Assembly (NCBI GenBank): GCA_903772945.1
Contig: CAICTM010000127.1
Span: forward strand, 1 to 64,000
Source: Seminavis robusta
Lineage: Eukaryota; Bacillariophyta; Bacillariophyceae; Naviculales; Naviculaceae
Direction of reading: 5' to 3'
DNA length: 64,000 nt
The position numbers and the translations under genes were made by a program. Of the stretch, positions 42,501 through 52,366 are shown one piece after another. The notes under the pieces were generated by a model, which was given only the letters and a program-made list of their open reading frames with translations, was not told where the DNA came from and made no database searches. Position 1 is the first letter of the stretch. Each line of letters opens with the position of its first letter.

Positions 42501-43390
42501 GGTGAGTACCCAAAGGGATCAATGCTCCATCCATACTTTGGAATATACTGGTGCCCAAGTGTTTTCTTAATCCAATCATGCCCCTCCTGCAGCTGGATTT
42601 CCATGGCATACAGCTGTGTGTTGGCTTCATCTGGCATCACCCATCCTCCAGTCACAAATTCTAGCTGGCCATTTGCTAGCAATGCTTTTGTTAATTGTTG
42701 TACTTGAGGCGTCTGTTCTTTCCACCACCATTCAAAGTAGCTGATTTCTGCCCAAATAAATCTCCTCTTTGGATCTTTGGCCAATGCATTGATGACAGAG
42801 GTTAGAATTTGTTTCGTTTGTGATTGGAAGTAGTCATCAAACGTCTTGATCCAACCAGGATCACAGTGTGAATGTGGGACTACAAAAATTTTGACGGGAT
42901 TTTCTTTTGTCGGCTTGACTGGTTGAACATCCCACCCTTGCTTCCAAGCCCCACCATCTGGATTATCAAAGGGGAGAGTTGCATCCAGCTCTCTCATGTC
43001 AATCATTTCGCCCTCCTGTTTTTTGGAAAATTTCGAGGATGGCACCAACAACCGTTCTGACACTTGTAACCCCTTTTGTAAGGCATCATTTTTGAGTCGA
43101 GACAGGAAGGTCTTTGCGTCGGTTACCATTGGCTGTGCCATTGGAGCTTGCGATATCTGGTAGACAGAGAATAGTGACGTACAGAGCCAAATCGAGAGGA
43201 TCCCAATCAGTAGGATTGGAAATACCTTGGATAACGAACCGGATGAGCTTGACCATAGCAGTCGCGTTGGGTTCAGTCTCTGCCGCCATTGTGCTTGCTT
43301 GCTTCGAATTCGCGAGTTTTGTAATCTTGCCTTTCGTGTCTTTCTGGCATCGAACGCGTTGACTCCATTGGTAGCAGCATGATTGCTCAT
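39503..43390 (-). CDS. fusion of Golgi alpha-mannosidase II (GH38) and N-acetylglucosaminyltransferase II (GT16)
   Basis: Two exons, 43390-39867 and 39791-39503, with a 75-bp intron (GTAAGT...TCAG) that falls inside the GT16 motif DDYNW/DWSLVHMQ. The product is 1270 residues. A short tail, one membrane helix (about 54-75) and a stem are followed by GH38: VVPHSHCDPGW (about 173), the nucleophile Asp in GWSIDPFGYS and SLFQHHDGVTGTA. A Pro/Gln linker (about 890-955) leads into a full GnT II-like domain (about 957-1270). That domain has VFMVYKRVDFF, DSYGHPREAW with CKHHF, FLFMEEDYVVAP, YCTFDDYNWDW, HIGFEGGMHEKD and GGWGHPADHQHC at the end. GnT II adds GlcNAc to the arm that mannosidase II uncovers, so the two reactions are consecutive. 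The gene converges on the four-helix gene. Confidence 0.92.
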
Positions 43391-44915
43391 CGTTCCAATT
43401 AATAGTTGGTGCTGGTTGAGTTAGCTGCTGCTCAGTTGTGTGGAAGGGTACCGGTACCGGTAGTGGTAGCAAGGTTGATGGACTTGAACAACACCAACTG
43501 AAGCACACAGACCTGGTTGTTGAAGAGACAACGGCAGCTCAGAGAGATGAGGTGCACGGATTGGATGCATGCAATGACTGCGCCGAGTGAGAAAGGCCCA
43601 TTTTGACCGTTGTTTTCCGTCGGCGGACTGACGTATCTTCCAGTCACAGCTCAGTCAAGGAGGTGGGTTCACGGTACATGTGCTGTGGGGAGCTAGCTAG
43701 CTGCTACATGTACCAAAGCCAACGAAAAGGAGCGGAAATTCAGGACTAGTCTAGACTAGCTAGCTAGGTTCCATGGGATCAGGGGAGAGAAATCGAGGAC
43801 CAACACGGGGGCCAAAGGGCTTGGCTTTCCGGGAGCCACAGCTCAGTTGTTGGGGCCAAATGCACCCTCTTGCTCGAACGATATTGTATACGTGAGCTGA
43901 GCTGGCAGGATAGCTGCTGAAGTACAGTATTGGGCAGCCACCCAGAAAGATTGATGATTGCATACAGACTACAACAGCCATGTCCCGTACTGCCTTTAGC
44001 TAAATAGGTTTCAGTGTAGTGTTTGAGCAGATCTGATGGCAACCCATCAGTACTATATATACAGTTTGTTAAAAAGTGGCATTCTGCTGCAACAAGGGAA
44101 GAAGGACTGACTATGTACATGGTTCCTACTATTTTAAGAACTATGGCCAAGCACCGGACTTCTGTTCTCTGAGTAGTCGGACGAGCAAAAGGCAGGTTAC
44201 CACCCAAGGCTTTAGTTAGGGAGGCCAACGTGTGGTGGAAGCAGCCAAAAGCAAATCCGCTGGGATTGACTCGAATATCATTGAATACGTTCCGTGCTTG
44301 GCTCCGAGTGATACCTTTTAAAACCCAACTATCACAAGAACCATTTCAACCACTCTACTAGACTTTGGAGGCCTACAGTCGTACTAGAGCTGGTACTTGT
44401 CTAGATTAGATTTCCTCGTTTGGAATGGAACCACATTGTGAGCCTCTCACGCTTACAGGGCATCGGTCGACTTGCCTGCGGGTATGCTCGAGTTGCTAGC
44501 AGTGAAACCCGTGCTGGTCATTCGTGGTGCCAAGCCCATTATCCGTAAAACGAGTTTCAAAGAGAAAAAGTGAGACCGACCATGGTGTTTGGTTGGAACT
44601 TGCAAGAGATCCAATTGAACCAAATCTGCAGTGCTCCAGTGCTTGGTGCTTGGTGCCTAGACTACTAGTAGTTTGCTTCCTCCAATACGTAGTATAGATA
44701 GCTTGCTTTGGAAGCAAGTGGAGTATTGTGACTGTCCCAGTCTACTCTAGTAGTGATCCTTAGTCAGGTCCGAATTTTTGGTTTGAATCTATCTGTCACA
44801 TACAAGGCATTCCGGAGAGTGTTCCGTGTTGTGATCCGGTTTGCCCGTCACGATTTGAGTGTTTCAACTGCTATTATTAGGCATACATACAGTACATGAG
44901 GGAGGAGTGATCATC
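43391..44915. other. divergent intergenic region, 1.5 kb
   Basis: No supported gene. GGTACCGGTACCGG lies at 43447-43460, close upstream of the fusion gene, and CTAGCTAG runs lie near 43692 and 43754. A minus frame at 43779-44228 is open for 149 codons, but I see no domain in it. Confidence 0.45.
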
Positions 44916-47900
44916 ATGCCGGACGACAGCGATATCAAAGTCCCACCACCTCCCAGTTTCACTGACATTATAGCTTGCGGAAGCGTTAGCAGCACGCCTC
45001 GAGGTCCCTTTGTCTTTCAAGACTCTCCTCGATCCGATCAAAGTAGATCTACTAGTAGTGGCTACAATAAGAAAGGATCCCACAGCATCTTTACTACTAC
45101 CAAACGGGACACTAGTACTGCGGAAGACAGCTTGGAACACCAACACAGCTTTTTACCTCGTGGACGATCCAACAATTCCTTTCCACATCCACTCCCGCCC
45201 AACAATACACCCGTAAGACCAAAGGTTACCTCGCCGTCTCGCTCCGTGGGAGACATTTCCTCCTTGACTTCCAACTCGGCTTCTGCGTATACCACCAGAA
45301 CCAGCAGCAGTGACACTTCTTCCTTTTATGCCGAAGCAGCAGCATCGCCACCAACCGCCAAAGCACTCTCTCCGTTGCGGACCTGTAGTAATACCAACGC
45401 CAACATCAAACCCAATCAACAACGCTGGCACAAACACTTGAACGCTTCCAACAGCAAACCGTTGGAACTGGAACAATCCGATACGGACATGTCCAATTTG
45501 ACGACCGGTAGTGACAGTACCGAAATGGCAAACACATCATCATCCTCCAATAATTTGATTGCTCGCTATCTTCCTTCTTCTTCCAGCAAAGAAAACAACA
45601 ACAGTATGCCACCTCCATGGAACTTTTCAGCCGCCATTTCCTGCATACCAGAAGAACAACAACAAGAACGAGTCAAGAAGACCACTATTGATTCGGTTGT
45701 TCCTGACACTAAGGGATCCCCCACCAAATGTACCACTGTGTGTTCCTCTGTTCCATCTCCACGATCTTACCGAGAAAGAGACAATGGGATGGACAATTCG
45801 TCGTTTGCCAATACATCCATGGCATCGGGATTCCAATCCGAAGGAACGGGATTTCAAAGTGAAGCCACCTGGGTCATTCGAAACACCAATCCCAACAAGC
45901 CCCACACTTTGAGTATTGGAGGCGATGCCGCCAGTGATGTTGTAGCAAGTGGAGGAAGTTCGGTACATCCCTTGCCCATTCGCAGTTTGCCATTGCCGCC
46001 ATTGTCACTTATACCGTCAGGACGAGAATTACTAGAATTGCCAATGTCCAATATTCCAGAAAACAACAAACATCATCGCAGGAGACAAAAGAAGAAACTG
46101 TGTCGTGGAACACAAGGACTCATTATTGCATTGTTGATTGCCTTGTTTGTCTTTGGAGTCATTACAGTGGTGGTGAGCTTTATTCTGTCGCAACGGCATG
46201 CCAAGGCGGACCCCGTTGCAATAGATACTGCATCGAACGATGACGACACGGTGGGTGTGTTTGCACCCATCAGCAACGACGATGACAACCCGTTCATACC
46301 GGATGCCAGCAACAGTAATAATGATACCTTGGCCACACAGATGACGGATGATTTCTTTGGTGGTGGAGCAGCAGCGACAAAACCCAGCATGGCGCCGTCG
46401 GAGGAACAAGATGCACAATTCGCAGATGTCGTGGAAGAGTTGATTCTCAATGCCGTCCCAACGACGAGTCCAACAGTTTCGCCAACAACAGCCATTCCAT
46501 CGTCCACCCCCACAATTATACTACTAGCTCAGACTCCTGCGCCCAGCAAAACACCCACAACGTCACCGCAAACGCCAGCTCCAACATTTCCTCCCACGGG
46601 AACTCCATCCACACAAATACCCACACCAGCTCCATCCACAGACAGTCCAACCCTGTCGCCCACGCTTCCACTTCCATTGCTGCACCCGGATGCACTTTTG
46701 CGGCAAGAAGCACAACTTGCCGGAGAAGCTCAGGGGGATGCATCCGGATCCTCCATGGCACTCTCGGGGAATGGCCGGGTCTTGTTTGTCGGTGCACCCA
46801 ACGCCGCCGAGAATGGACTCGAACGAGTGGGTCATGTTCGTGTCTATGAACGAATACTACAAGCCGAGTGGACACTACGGTCTGTGATTCGAGGAGACGA
46901 GGCAATGAATCAGCTCGGCTTTAGTTTGGCGACCAATCACGATGGCAGCTTTGTTGCCGTCAGTCAGCCCACGGCCGACAGTCGGCGTGGAATGCTCACC
47001 ATTTACGAATGGGATGGTGGTGAGTATGAGTATCGCGAACGGCAAGTGTTGACGGGCGATCAGACGACGGATCACTTTGGCATTTCGGTGAGTCTCAGTA
47101 ATGACGGCAAGCGGTTGGCTGTTGGCAGTCCGTACTACTCTTCCAGGGCCGTACCGGGCCAATCGGCATCCAATCTTCGAGGACAAGTTCAAGTGTTTGA
47201 GTACTCGGAAAGTGAGGAAGAGTACCAACTGATGCAGACGAACAATGGCGGATTTCGTCTTTTGGGTAGCTCCCCTTTGGACTGGTTTGGCTGGTCTGTC
47301 TCACTGAGCCCTGATGGTGGGTTCTTGGCCGTTGGCGCTCCCAGAAACACCGAGTTTGGGGGTTACGTGCAGTGCTTTCAATACAATGGCAACGTTTGGG
47401 ATTCCATGGGTGCTCCCATTATGAATACAATCGCCCCAGTCAAACTAGATGACAGATGGGGTCATGCGATTAGCCTCACAACAACAGGTACAACCACCAC
47501 CAGCGAAGATGCATTTGTAACAAGAGTTGCCATTGGTGCTCCGTGGAAAGACACGGGCAACACGCTGAACAGTGGCATGGTGGCCATCTACGAATGGTCG
47601 GGTTCCACTTGGCTGCTCGACACGGATGGAGCTTTGGGGAGCATCCTGACAGAGGATGAACCTGGATTTTATCATCAGTTAGGCTACTCTGTACACATGC
47701 AGGGAGATACTGTTGCCGTTGGCGTCCCTGGTTGGGACAATCGTCGAGGATTGTTGCACATCTTTTGGCTGAGCCATGCATTTTCCAACGTGCGCAGTAC
47801 CAGTGCCTGGGAGCATTTGTCCAACCCAGCAGCGGGAGAAAACGAAGGCGACGATTTTGGATTTTCGACGAGTCTGGCGGTGCAAACGAACAGTGACCAA

Positions 47901-48005
47901 GAGCCTTCTTCCATGATTGTTGCCGCTGGGGCTATCATGGTCAGTGATTCCCAGCCCGAGGCAGCTGGATACGCGAAAGTGTTTCAGATTGGGGAATCCC
48001 AGTAG
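44916..48005 (+). CDS. FG-GAP beta-propeller surface protein with Pro/Thr stalk
   Basis: I choose the Met at 44916 (MPDDSDIKVPPP). The frame upstream has no ATG. 1029 residues: a Ser/Thr/Asn-rich cytosolic region of about 395 residues, one membrane helix (LIIALLIALFVFGVITVVVS, about 399-420), an acidic stretch, a Pro/Thr stalk (about 505-590, TSPTVSPTT and PAPTFPPTGTP patterns) and then six or so FG-GAP/integrin-alpha-like repeats. Repeat cores include SSMALSGNGRVLFVGAPNA, FGISVSLSNDGKRLAVGSPY, FGWSVSLSPDGGFLAVGAP and YSVHMQGDTVAVGVPGWD. The large N-terminal side would be cytosolic and the propeller extracellular, for adhesion or cell-wall contact (inference). Confidence 0.8.
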   Translation: MPDDSDIKVPPPPSFTDIIACGSVSSTPRGPFVFQDSPRSDQSRSTSSGYNKKGSHSIFTTTKRDTSTAEDSLEHQHSFLPRGRSNNSFPHPLPPNNTPVRPKVTSPSRSVGDISSLTSNSASAYTTRTSSSDTSSFYAEAAASPPTAKALSPLRTCSNTNANIKPNQQRWHKHLNASNSKPLELEQSDTDMSNLTTGSDSTEMANTSSSSNNLIARYLPSSSSKENNNSMPPPWNFSAAISCIPEEQQQERVKKTTIDSVVPDTKGSPTKCTTVCSSVPSPRSYRERDNGMDNSSFANTSMASGFQSEGTGFQSEATWVIRNTNPNKPHTLSIGGDAASDVVASGGSSVHPLPIRSLPLPPLSLIPSGRELLELPMSNIPENNKHHRRRQKKKLCRGTQGLIIALLIALFVFGVITVVVSFILSQRHAKADPVAIDTASNDDDTVGVFAPISNDDDNPFIPDASNSNNDTLATQMTDDFFGGGAAATKPSMAPSEEQDAQFADVVEELILNAVPTTSPTVSPTTAIPSSTPTIILLAQTPAPSKTPTTSPQTPAPTFPPTGTPSTQIPTPAPSTDSPTLSPTLPLPLLHPDALLRQEAQLAGEAQGDASGSSMALSGNGRVLFVGAPNAAENGLERVGHVRVYERILQAEWTLRSVIRGDEAMNQLGFSLATNHDGSFVAVSQPTADSRRGMLTIYEWDGGEYEYRERQVLTGDQTTDHFGISVSLSNDGKRLAVGSPYYSSRAVPGQSASNLRGQVQVFEYSESEEEYQLMQTNNGGFRLLGSSPLDWFGWSVSLSPDGGFLAVGAPRNTEFGGYVQCFQYNGNVWDSMGAPIMNTIAPVKLDDRWGHAISLTTTGTTTTSEDAFVTRVAIGAPWKDTGNTLNSGMVAIYEWSGSTWLLDTDGALGSILTEDEPGFYHQLGYSVHMQGDTVAVGVPGWDNRRGLLHIFWLSHAFSNVRSTSAWEHLSNPAAGENEGDDFGFSTSLAVQTNSDQEPSSMIVAAGAIMVSDSQPEAAGYAKVFQIGESQ

Positions 48006-48069
48006 TTCCTGAAACCTTGTATTGTAAATCCCTCGCCATAGCTTGCGATGTTTTCCCAGTCAACCAATC

Positions 48070-49038
48070 CTAAGAATAGTAGTAGTAGTAGGTGTAAAAT
48101 AGGACAGGTAGCGCCGAAGAATCAAAACGATCCAATATGCCACCATGTCCTGGCAACAGCTTTCCAGAGTCTTTGACACCTCCTTGTCGCTTGGTTGAGC
48201 TCTCCCACAAGTCCCCCACAATGGCTAGGATGGAAAGGATTAGACCCAACGATATTCGTTCAGTCAGTGAGAGGCCCTCTGTGGCCATGCCGCTGCTATC
48301 CATACTACTACTTTCCATCCAGGTGGAACTGGCAGCAAGTTCCCGAAAGAGGACCAGACCTTGCCAGAGAAAGGGCCAACAAACACAGGTCAAACATCCA
48401 GCCATGAGTCCACCCAACACACCCTCCACAGATTTGGCGGGTGATATCTTTACAAGCCATTGTGGCGGTGGTATGCGGTTATCCGGGGCCTGTATGGACT
48501 TGGACAAACGGCCCACAATCAAGGCACCAGAATCGCAGTTCCATGCCACAGACAAGAGAAAGGTGGTAGCACCAAAATCTTGACACAGGAAATTCCACAC
48601 TCGCATGGGTATGGTGAGGAATAAGAGTCCCTTGAGGACATGATTTGACATGGAGCTGTTGTGGGTCTCTGTCAACGAGTAGAAACAGGAGATTACCACC
48701 AAGGCAAAGAGAAACAGTTTGTCGTCTTCTTTTGAGCAATTTGAAGCCAAGCAGCTCACAAGAGGAAATATAACCAAAGAGGTACTCCTTTGATGTTTTA
48801 CTATATTGTCCTTCTTGGGAGGCTCAAGGGATGGAGGGGCTAAACCCAGCCATTCCCACGCAGCACAAAGATGAATGATCTGAAGCACGCACCAAGACAA
48901 AAAAGGACGAGAAGCTACCACGCCGATGAGAGGAAGCCCAATCACAAGGACTGCTGCTCGTCTTGGAAGATCCGACCACAGGCCGCCATTTGCCTTTGGA
49001 GGAGACATACTAGTGGTACTAGATTTGGAAGTGGACAT
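48070..49038 (-). CDS. phosphatidate cytidylyltransferase (CDP-diacylglycerol synthase)
   Basis: 322 residues, one exon, start cATGTCC at 49038. The enzyme makes CDP-diacylglycerol from CTP and phosphatidate for phosphatidylglycerol or phosphatidylinositol synthesis. The C-terminal family signature is clear: SSTKRQGGVKDSGKLLPGHG followed by GILDRFDSSALP. CDSGALIVGR and KISPAKSVEGVLGG are also typical. Several hydrophobic helices surround them. The length and the form of the signature resemble the bacterial-like (plastid or mitochondrial) CdsA group. The N-terminus is Ser/Thr-rich without a clear signal peptide. It ends in a run of Tyr codons and converges on the FG-GAP gene. Confidence 0.9.
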   Translation of the reverse strand: MSTSKSSTTSMSPPKANGGLWSDLPRRAAVLVIGLPLIGVVASRPFLSWCVLQIIHLCAAWEWLGLAPPSLEPPKKDNIVKHQRSTSLVIFPLVSCLASNCSKEDDKLFLFALVVISCFYSLTETHNSSMSNHVLKGLLFLTIPMRVWNFLCQDFGATTFLLSVAWNCDSGALIVGRLSKSIQAPDNRIPPPQWLVKISPAKSVEGVLGGLMAGCLTCVCWPFLWQGLVLFRELAASSTWMESSSMDSSGMATEGLSLTERISLGLILSILAIVGDLWESSTKRQGGVKDSGKLLPGHGGILDRFDSSALPVLFYTYYYYYS

Positions 49039-50110
49039 GGTTGGATGGATTTGAGAAGGTGGTTGTCATTGATCTTGTGGCTAGCTTGTGCTAGTGTGGT
49101 CTTGTGGTCGTGGCGTGCCTGCATATAGTAATAATAATATATTCATACGCCCCCTGGGTCGTCTCCGTTTCCATAAATCTTTTATTACCAACACCTAACT
49201 CCCTTTATTGAAACAGTATTCGCGCGCTCCGCGCGCTCATCCCTTTCAGCTTCGCCCCGAGCCCCCCTCATTCATGCGAAAAATGTGAAGAACGCAAGGC
49301 GACTTTCATGTGCATGTACATGCGTTGACTGAGCCCCGAAACTGCTCCCTCGTCATTCATGCAAAACATGTATGTGATCCCTCATTCATGCGAAAAATGT
49401 GAAGAACGCAAGGCGACTTTCATGTGCATGTACATGCGTTGACTGTATCCCGTCAATACAATACTAGTCGAATACGTAGACTTCTACAGAGGCCTCTAAG
49501 TAATGCACGCGGGGTATAATTCAAACCTCCACTCCCCAAAAGTACCCTTACCCCTAAAAGCAAATCGTCTCCGGGAGACGAAATTACTTGGTAGGGTTAA
49601 GGCGCGGGCGTGGGGGGGGGGTAAGTTGGGAAGAGTAGTTGTTACCGTTAAAGGGAAGGGGGGGAGGGGGCAAAAGAGGAAGAGAGGGGCGACGGGAGGA
49701 AAGATTTTAGAGAGGAAATAGGGAGGCCAGAAAGGTGGGAAGGGGCAGGGGCATGGGATGGCACGTAACCATGCACCACAGGGACCACTTTGCAGCGAGC
49801 AGAGCGGAGAGACGTTTGGCAAGTGTCTGACCTTTTAAAAGGTGTCTTGGCCACAAGGGACTCGGAATTGGAGTTTTTGCTAATGATCAGCATTCACTAC
49901 TAGAGCGCTGAAAGCATAAGACATCACCTTTTTGTAATGCTCCATTGCATGGAAGATGCAGAGGAAGCCTGTTTGAAGGACAAGTGTCTATGGTGTCATG
50001 GCTGCTTGAGACTTGGAGCTCGCTAAACTGAAGCTCTCCAACATGTGTTTCTTCTTTTGTATTATGGCTCGAACAACATTCTCAAGGCTAAATCAATTGA
50101 TTATAGCTAG
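49039..50110. repeat. intergenic region with a 65-bp direct repeat and a G-rich purine tract
   Basis: Two identical 65-bp copies beginning ctcattcatgcgaaaaatgt lie at 49267-49331 and 49381-49445, with a partial related segment between them (near 49353). From about 49594 to 49756 the plus strand is strongly purine-rich with G-runs, including ten consecutive G at 49612-49621, so quadruplex formation is possible. A short palindrome, cgtctccgggagacg, lies near 49567. No gene. Confidence 0.75.
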
Positions 50111-52366
50111 CTAGATCTCGGCAATGTAGTCATTTGATAGCTCCTCCGTATTCATGAGTCCCATGACGGGCTGTCTCCATTGATCCGCGGCGTCCATACT
50201 AACGGCCATACCTAACGAATACTCCCACCTCATTTTGACCTCGCAATCGTCTGTGTAGTACCGGTCAAGTGTCGCTCCGCTGACACTGCTAGAAGATCTT
50301 GTATCTTCCGCCCCATCAACATGCGCAACAGCTGTAGTTGATGAGGCATCCTTTCCAACAATGTGGTTCTGATGCGCCAAATAATGCTTGGAAGTACTGT
50401 CTGATGATGTGGACGAGGACATTGTTCGAAGTCTTGCTGGATCATGAGCAGCACATTTTGAAGCTGACTCCTCTGATCCCGCACTAGAATAGTTGCCAAA
50501 GGACGCAGATTCTAGTGAGGATGAAACTTCGTAGAGTGTAGACAACTCACTGTGGAAAACGTGGTTGAGTGATGAGTTGAGTGGATCAGCGCTGGGGAAG
50601 AAACCTCGAAAACACAAGTGGCCATCTTGTATTAGTGGTTGTTCGTGTTCGTGTTCGTGTTCTTGCTCTGGTTGTGCCTGTGCCTGTGGTGGTGCTTCTT
50701 CTTGTCGGACTGGCTCTTTCGGGTGGATGATGGCCTCCACGTTGCCTTCTGATGAATAGAGCACTCTCGGTTCGTCAGATGCTTCGGCGTCGTTCTTGTC
50801 CCCCAACATGATACGTGGAGTATCATTTCTGGGGCTTCGGAACTTTATCTTAAAGGTACCGGTGGATGTGGTGGTGGGTGCTACGGCGAGTTCCCACTCT
50901 TTGGACTTTTGCGTCGATGTTATGCTGAGGCTGCTGTTTTCAATGGATGGAGAGCTCAGGTCACTCCTCGTTTGCTGGTCGTCGTCATCCTTCTCAGACG
51001 CAGTAATCTCGCTGAAGGTATTTTGGATTCTTGTACTCGTGTGCTGATCATCGTCATCGTTCTTCTCCGAAGCTGTAATCTCGCTGAAGGTGTTTAGGAT
51101 TCTTGGAGACGAAAGTGCAGAAGGGGTGGACAGCTCAGATTGCATTGAATCAAGGGGATGCAGAACATACTTGCTGCTGCACTCTCCACAAGGGCTGGTG
51201 GACGACGAGTCGGGATCTCGTCGCTTCCAATCTCGCACACGGTTCAATGCGTTCTTTGGCGAGAAGGGTCTTCCGCCTGCTGACATTTTCTCATGACACC
51301 TGGATAGTTCCTGGAGCGGATCTTCACAATGCAGACGAATCCGTGAGGATTGCCGCGGACTAGGTTGTTTCCTCTTCTTTCTGTGACCGGATAATCTTGT
51401 CGCTTGAGACTTTCTACTGTGACCTTTCCCTCCTCTCCGTTTTCCATCGTTGCTGTGGCTCCACATGAGATCTTTGAGGTTCCTTCCAATCAATTGTGCA
51501 CTTTTCCTGCCAAAGGTGAATCTAGTGGTAATGTTGCCGTTGTTGCGGTTCTCATCGAAGTCTCGGATACAGCGAGCTGTCGGTGACGACAAGGGTGCTT
51601 GCAAGTCTTCAATCAAGAAACTATTGTCGCCAAACTGGATTTCTTCCTCGTCTTCGACATTGGAATCTCCAGCCCATATAATAGCTACAAGAGGATTGTC
51701 GCTTGACTCTTGCCGATCCGTCCCTGGCACCACAAGGACAGGCACACGATTGAGGATGCTACCAGTTGGAGACTTGACGTCATGACCATGTTGTTGCAGA
51801 CTAGCTTCTATATCGTCAGTGCCCTTTGTAGATAATAACCATACGTCATCTCTATCTTTTTCTTGGTTTGCGTCAGCCTGGGCCATTTCTCGTATGGGTA
51901 TCCCAAACAAGGAATCGGCTTCTGAATTGCTCGGCGACGGTAGCATGGAATCTGCAAAGCTCAGTTCCGGATTAATGGTGCTAGTGGCCCCATCATCTTC
52001 ATCAATTCTAGACATGTTGTAGGATAGGTTGGTATGACAAGATAAGGAGGTTTGAGATTGGCCGCTCAGACTGACGGAATCACATGCTTCAAAGGCAGTC
52101 TCTTCCGCCACATCAATAGGCCGCAACGGTGCTTCCGGCGTGGGAAAACTCCCATTGTGGCCCGTGTTATTGTGCGTAGCGGCTTCGAAGGCCCTTCGTA
52201 CTAGCTTGGGTATTAACCCATTGCTGGCATTCTGTCGCTTTGGCGCGCCCTTCTTGTCTTTGCGCTGCTGCCTGTCGCATAGGCCGAATCGAATCTCACT
52301 CTCGTACCACAAAGGAGGCTTGTGTTGTTGCGTCTTGTGGATACTATCCGATACCCAGGAGAGCAT
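50111..52366 (-). CDS. long disordered protein, unknown
   Basis: 751 residues from the Met at 52366 (MLSWVSDSIHKTQQHKPPLW). The N-terminus (WYESEIRFGLCDRQQRKDKK) and C-terminus (EVKMRWEYSLGMAVSMDAA, ending NDYIAEI) look ordered. The centre is Ser/Asp/Gln-rich and disordered, with basic patches (GKGHSRKSQATRLSGHRKKR). An internal duplication gives NTFSEITASEK twice, about 24 residues apart. A His/Glu-rich run (EHEHEHEQ) is also present. No family recognised. Conserved ends with a variable middle are common in diatom-specific proteins. Confidence 0.6.
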   Translation of the reverse strand: MLSWVSDSIHKTQQHKPPLWYESEIRFGLCDRQQRKDKKGAPKRQNASNGLIPKLVRRAFEAATHNNTGHNGSFPTPEAPLRPIDVAEETAFEACDSVSLSGQSQTSLSCHTNLSYNMSRIDEDDGATSTINPELSFADSMLPSPSNSEADSLFGIPIREMAQADANQEKDRDDVWLLSTKGTDDIEASLQQHGHDVKSPTGSILNRVPVLVVPGTDRQESSDNPLVAIIWAGDSNVEDEEEIQFGDNSFLIEDLQAPLSSPTARCIRDFDENRNNGNITTRFTFGRKSAQLIGRNLKDLMWSHSNDGKRRGGKGHSRKSQATRLSGHRKKRKQPSPRQSSRIRLHCEDPLQELSRCHEKMSAGGRPFSPKNALNRVRDWKRRDPDSSSTSPCGECSSKYVLHPLDSMQSELSTPSALSSPRILNTFSEITASEKNDDDDQHTSTRIQNTFSEITASEKDDDDQQTRSDLSSPSIENSSLSITSTQKSKEWELAVAPTTTSTGTFKIKFRSPRNDTPRIMLGDKNDAEASDEPRVLYSSEGNVEAIIHPKEPVRQEEAPPQAQAQPEQEHEHEHEQPLIQDGHLCFRGFFPSADPLNSSLNHVFHSELSTLYEVSSSLESASFGNYSSAGSEESASKCAAHDPARLRTMSSSTSSDSTSKHYLAHQNHIVGKDASSTTAVAHVDGAEDTRSSSSVSGATLDRYYTDDCEVKMRWEYSLGMAVSMDAADQWRQPVMGLMNTEELSNDYIAEI

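Noticed and set aside
43779-44228. 149-codon minus frame in the 1.5-kb gap
   Set aside because: No domain, composition like surrounding intergenic DNA, no supporting splice context.
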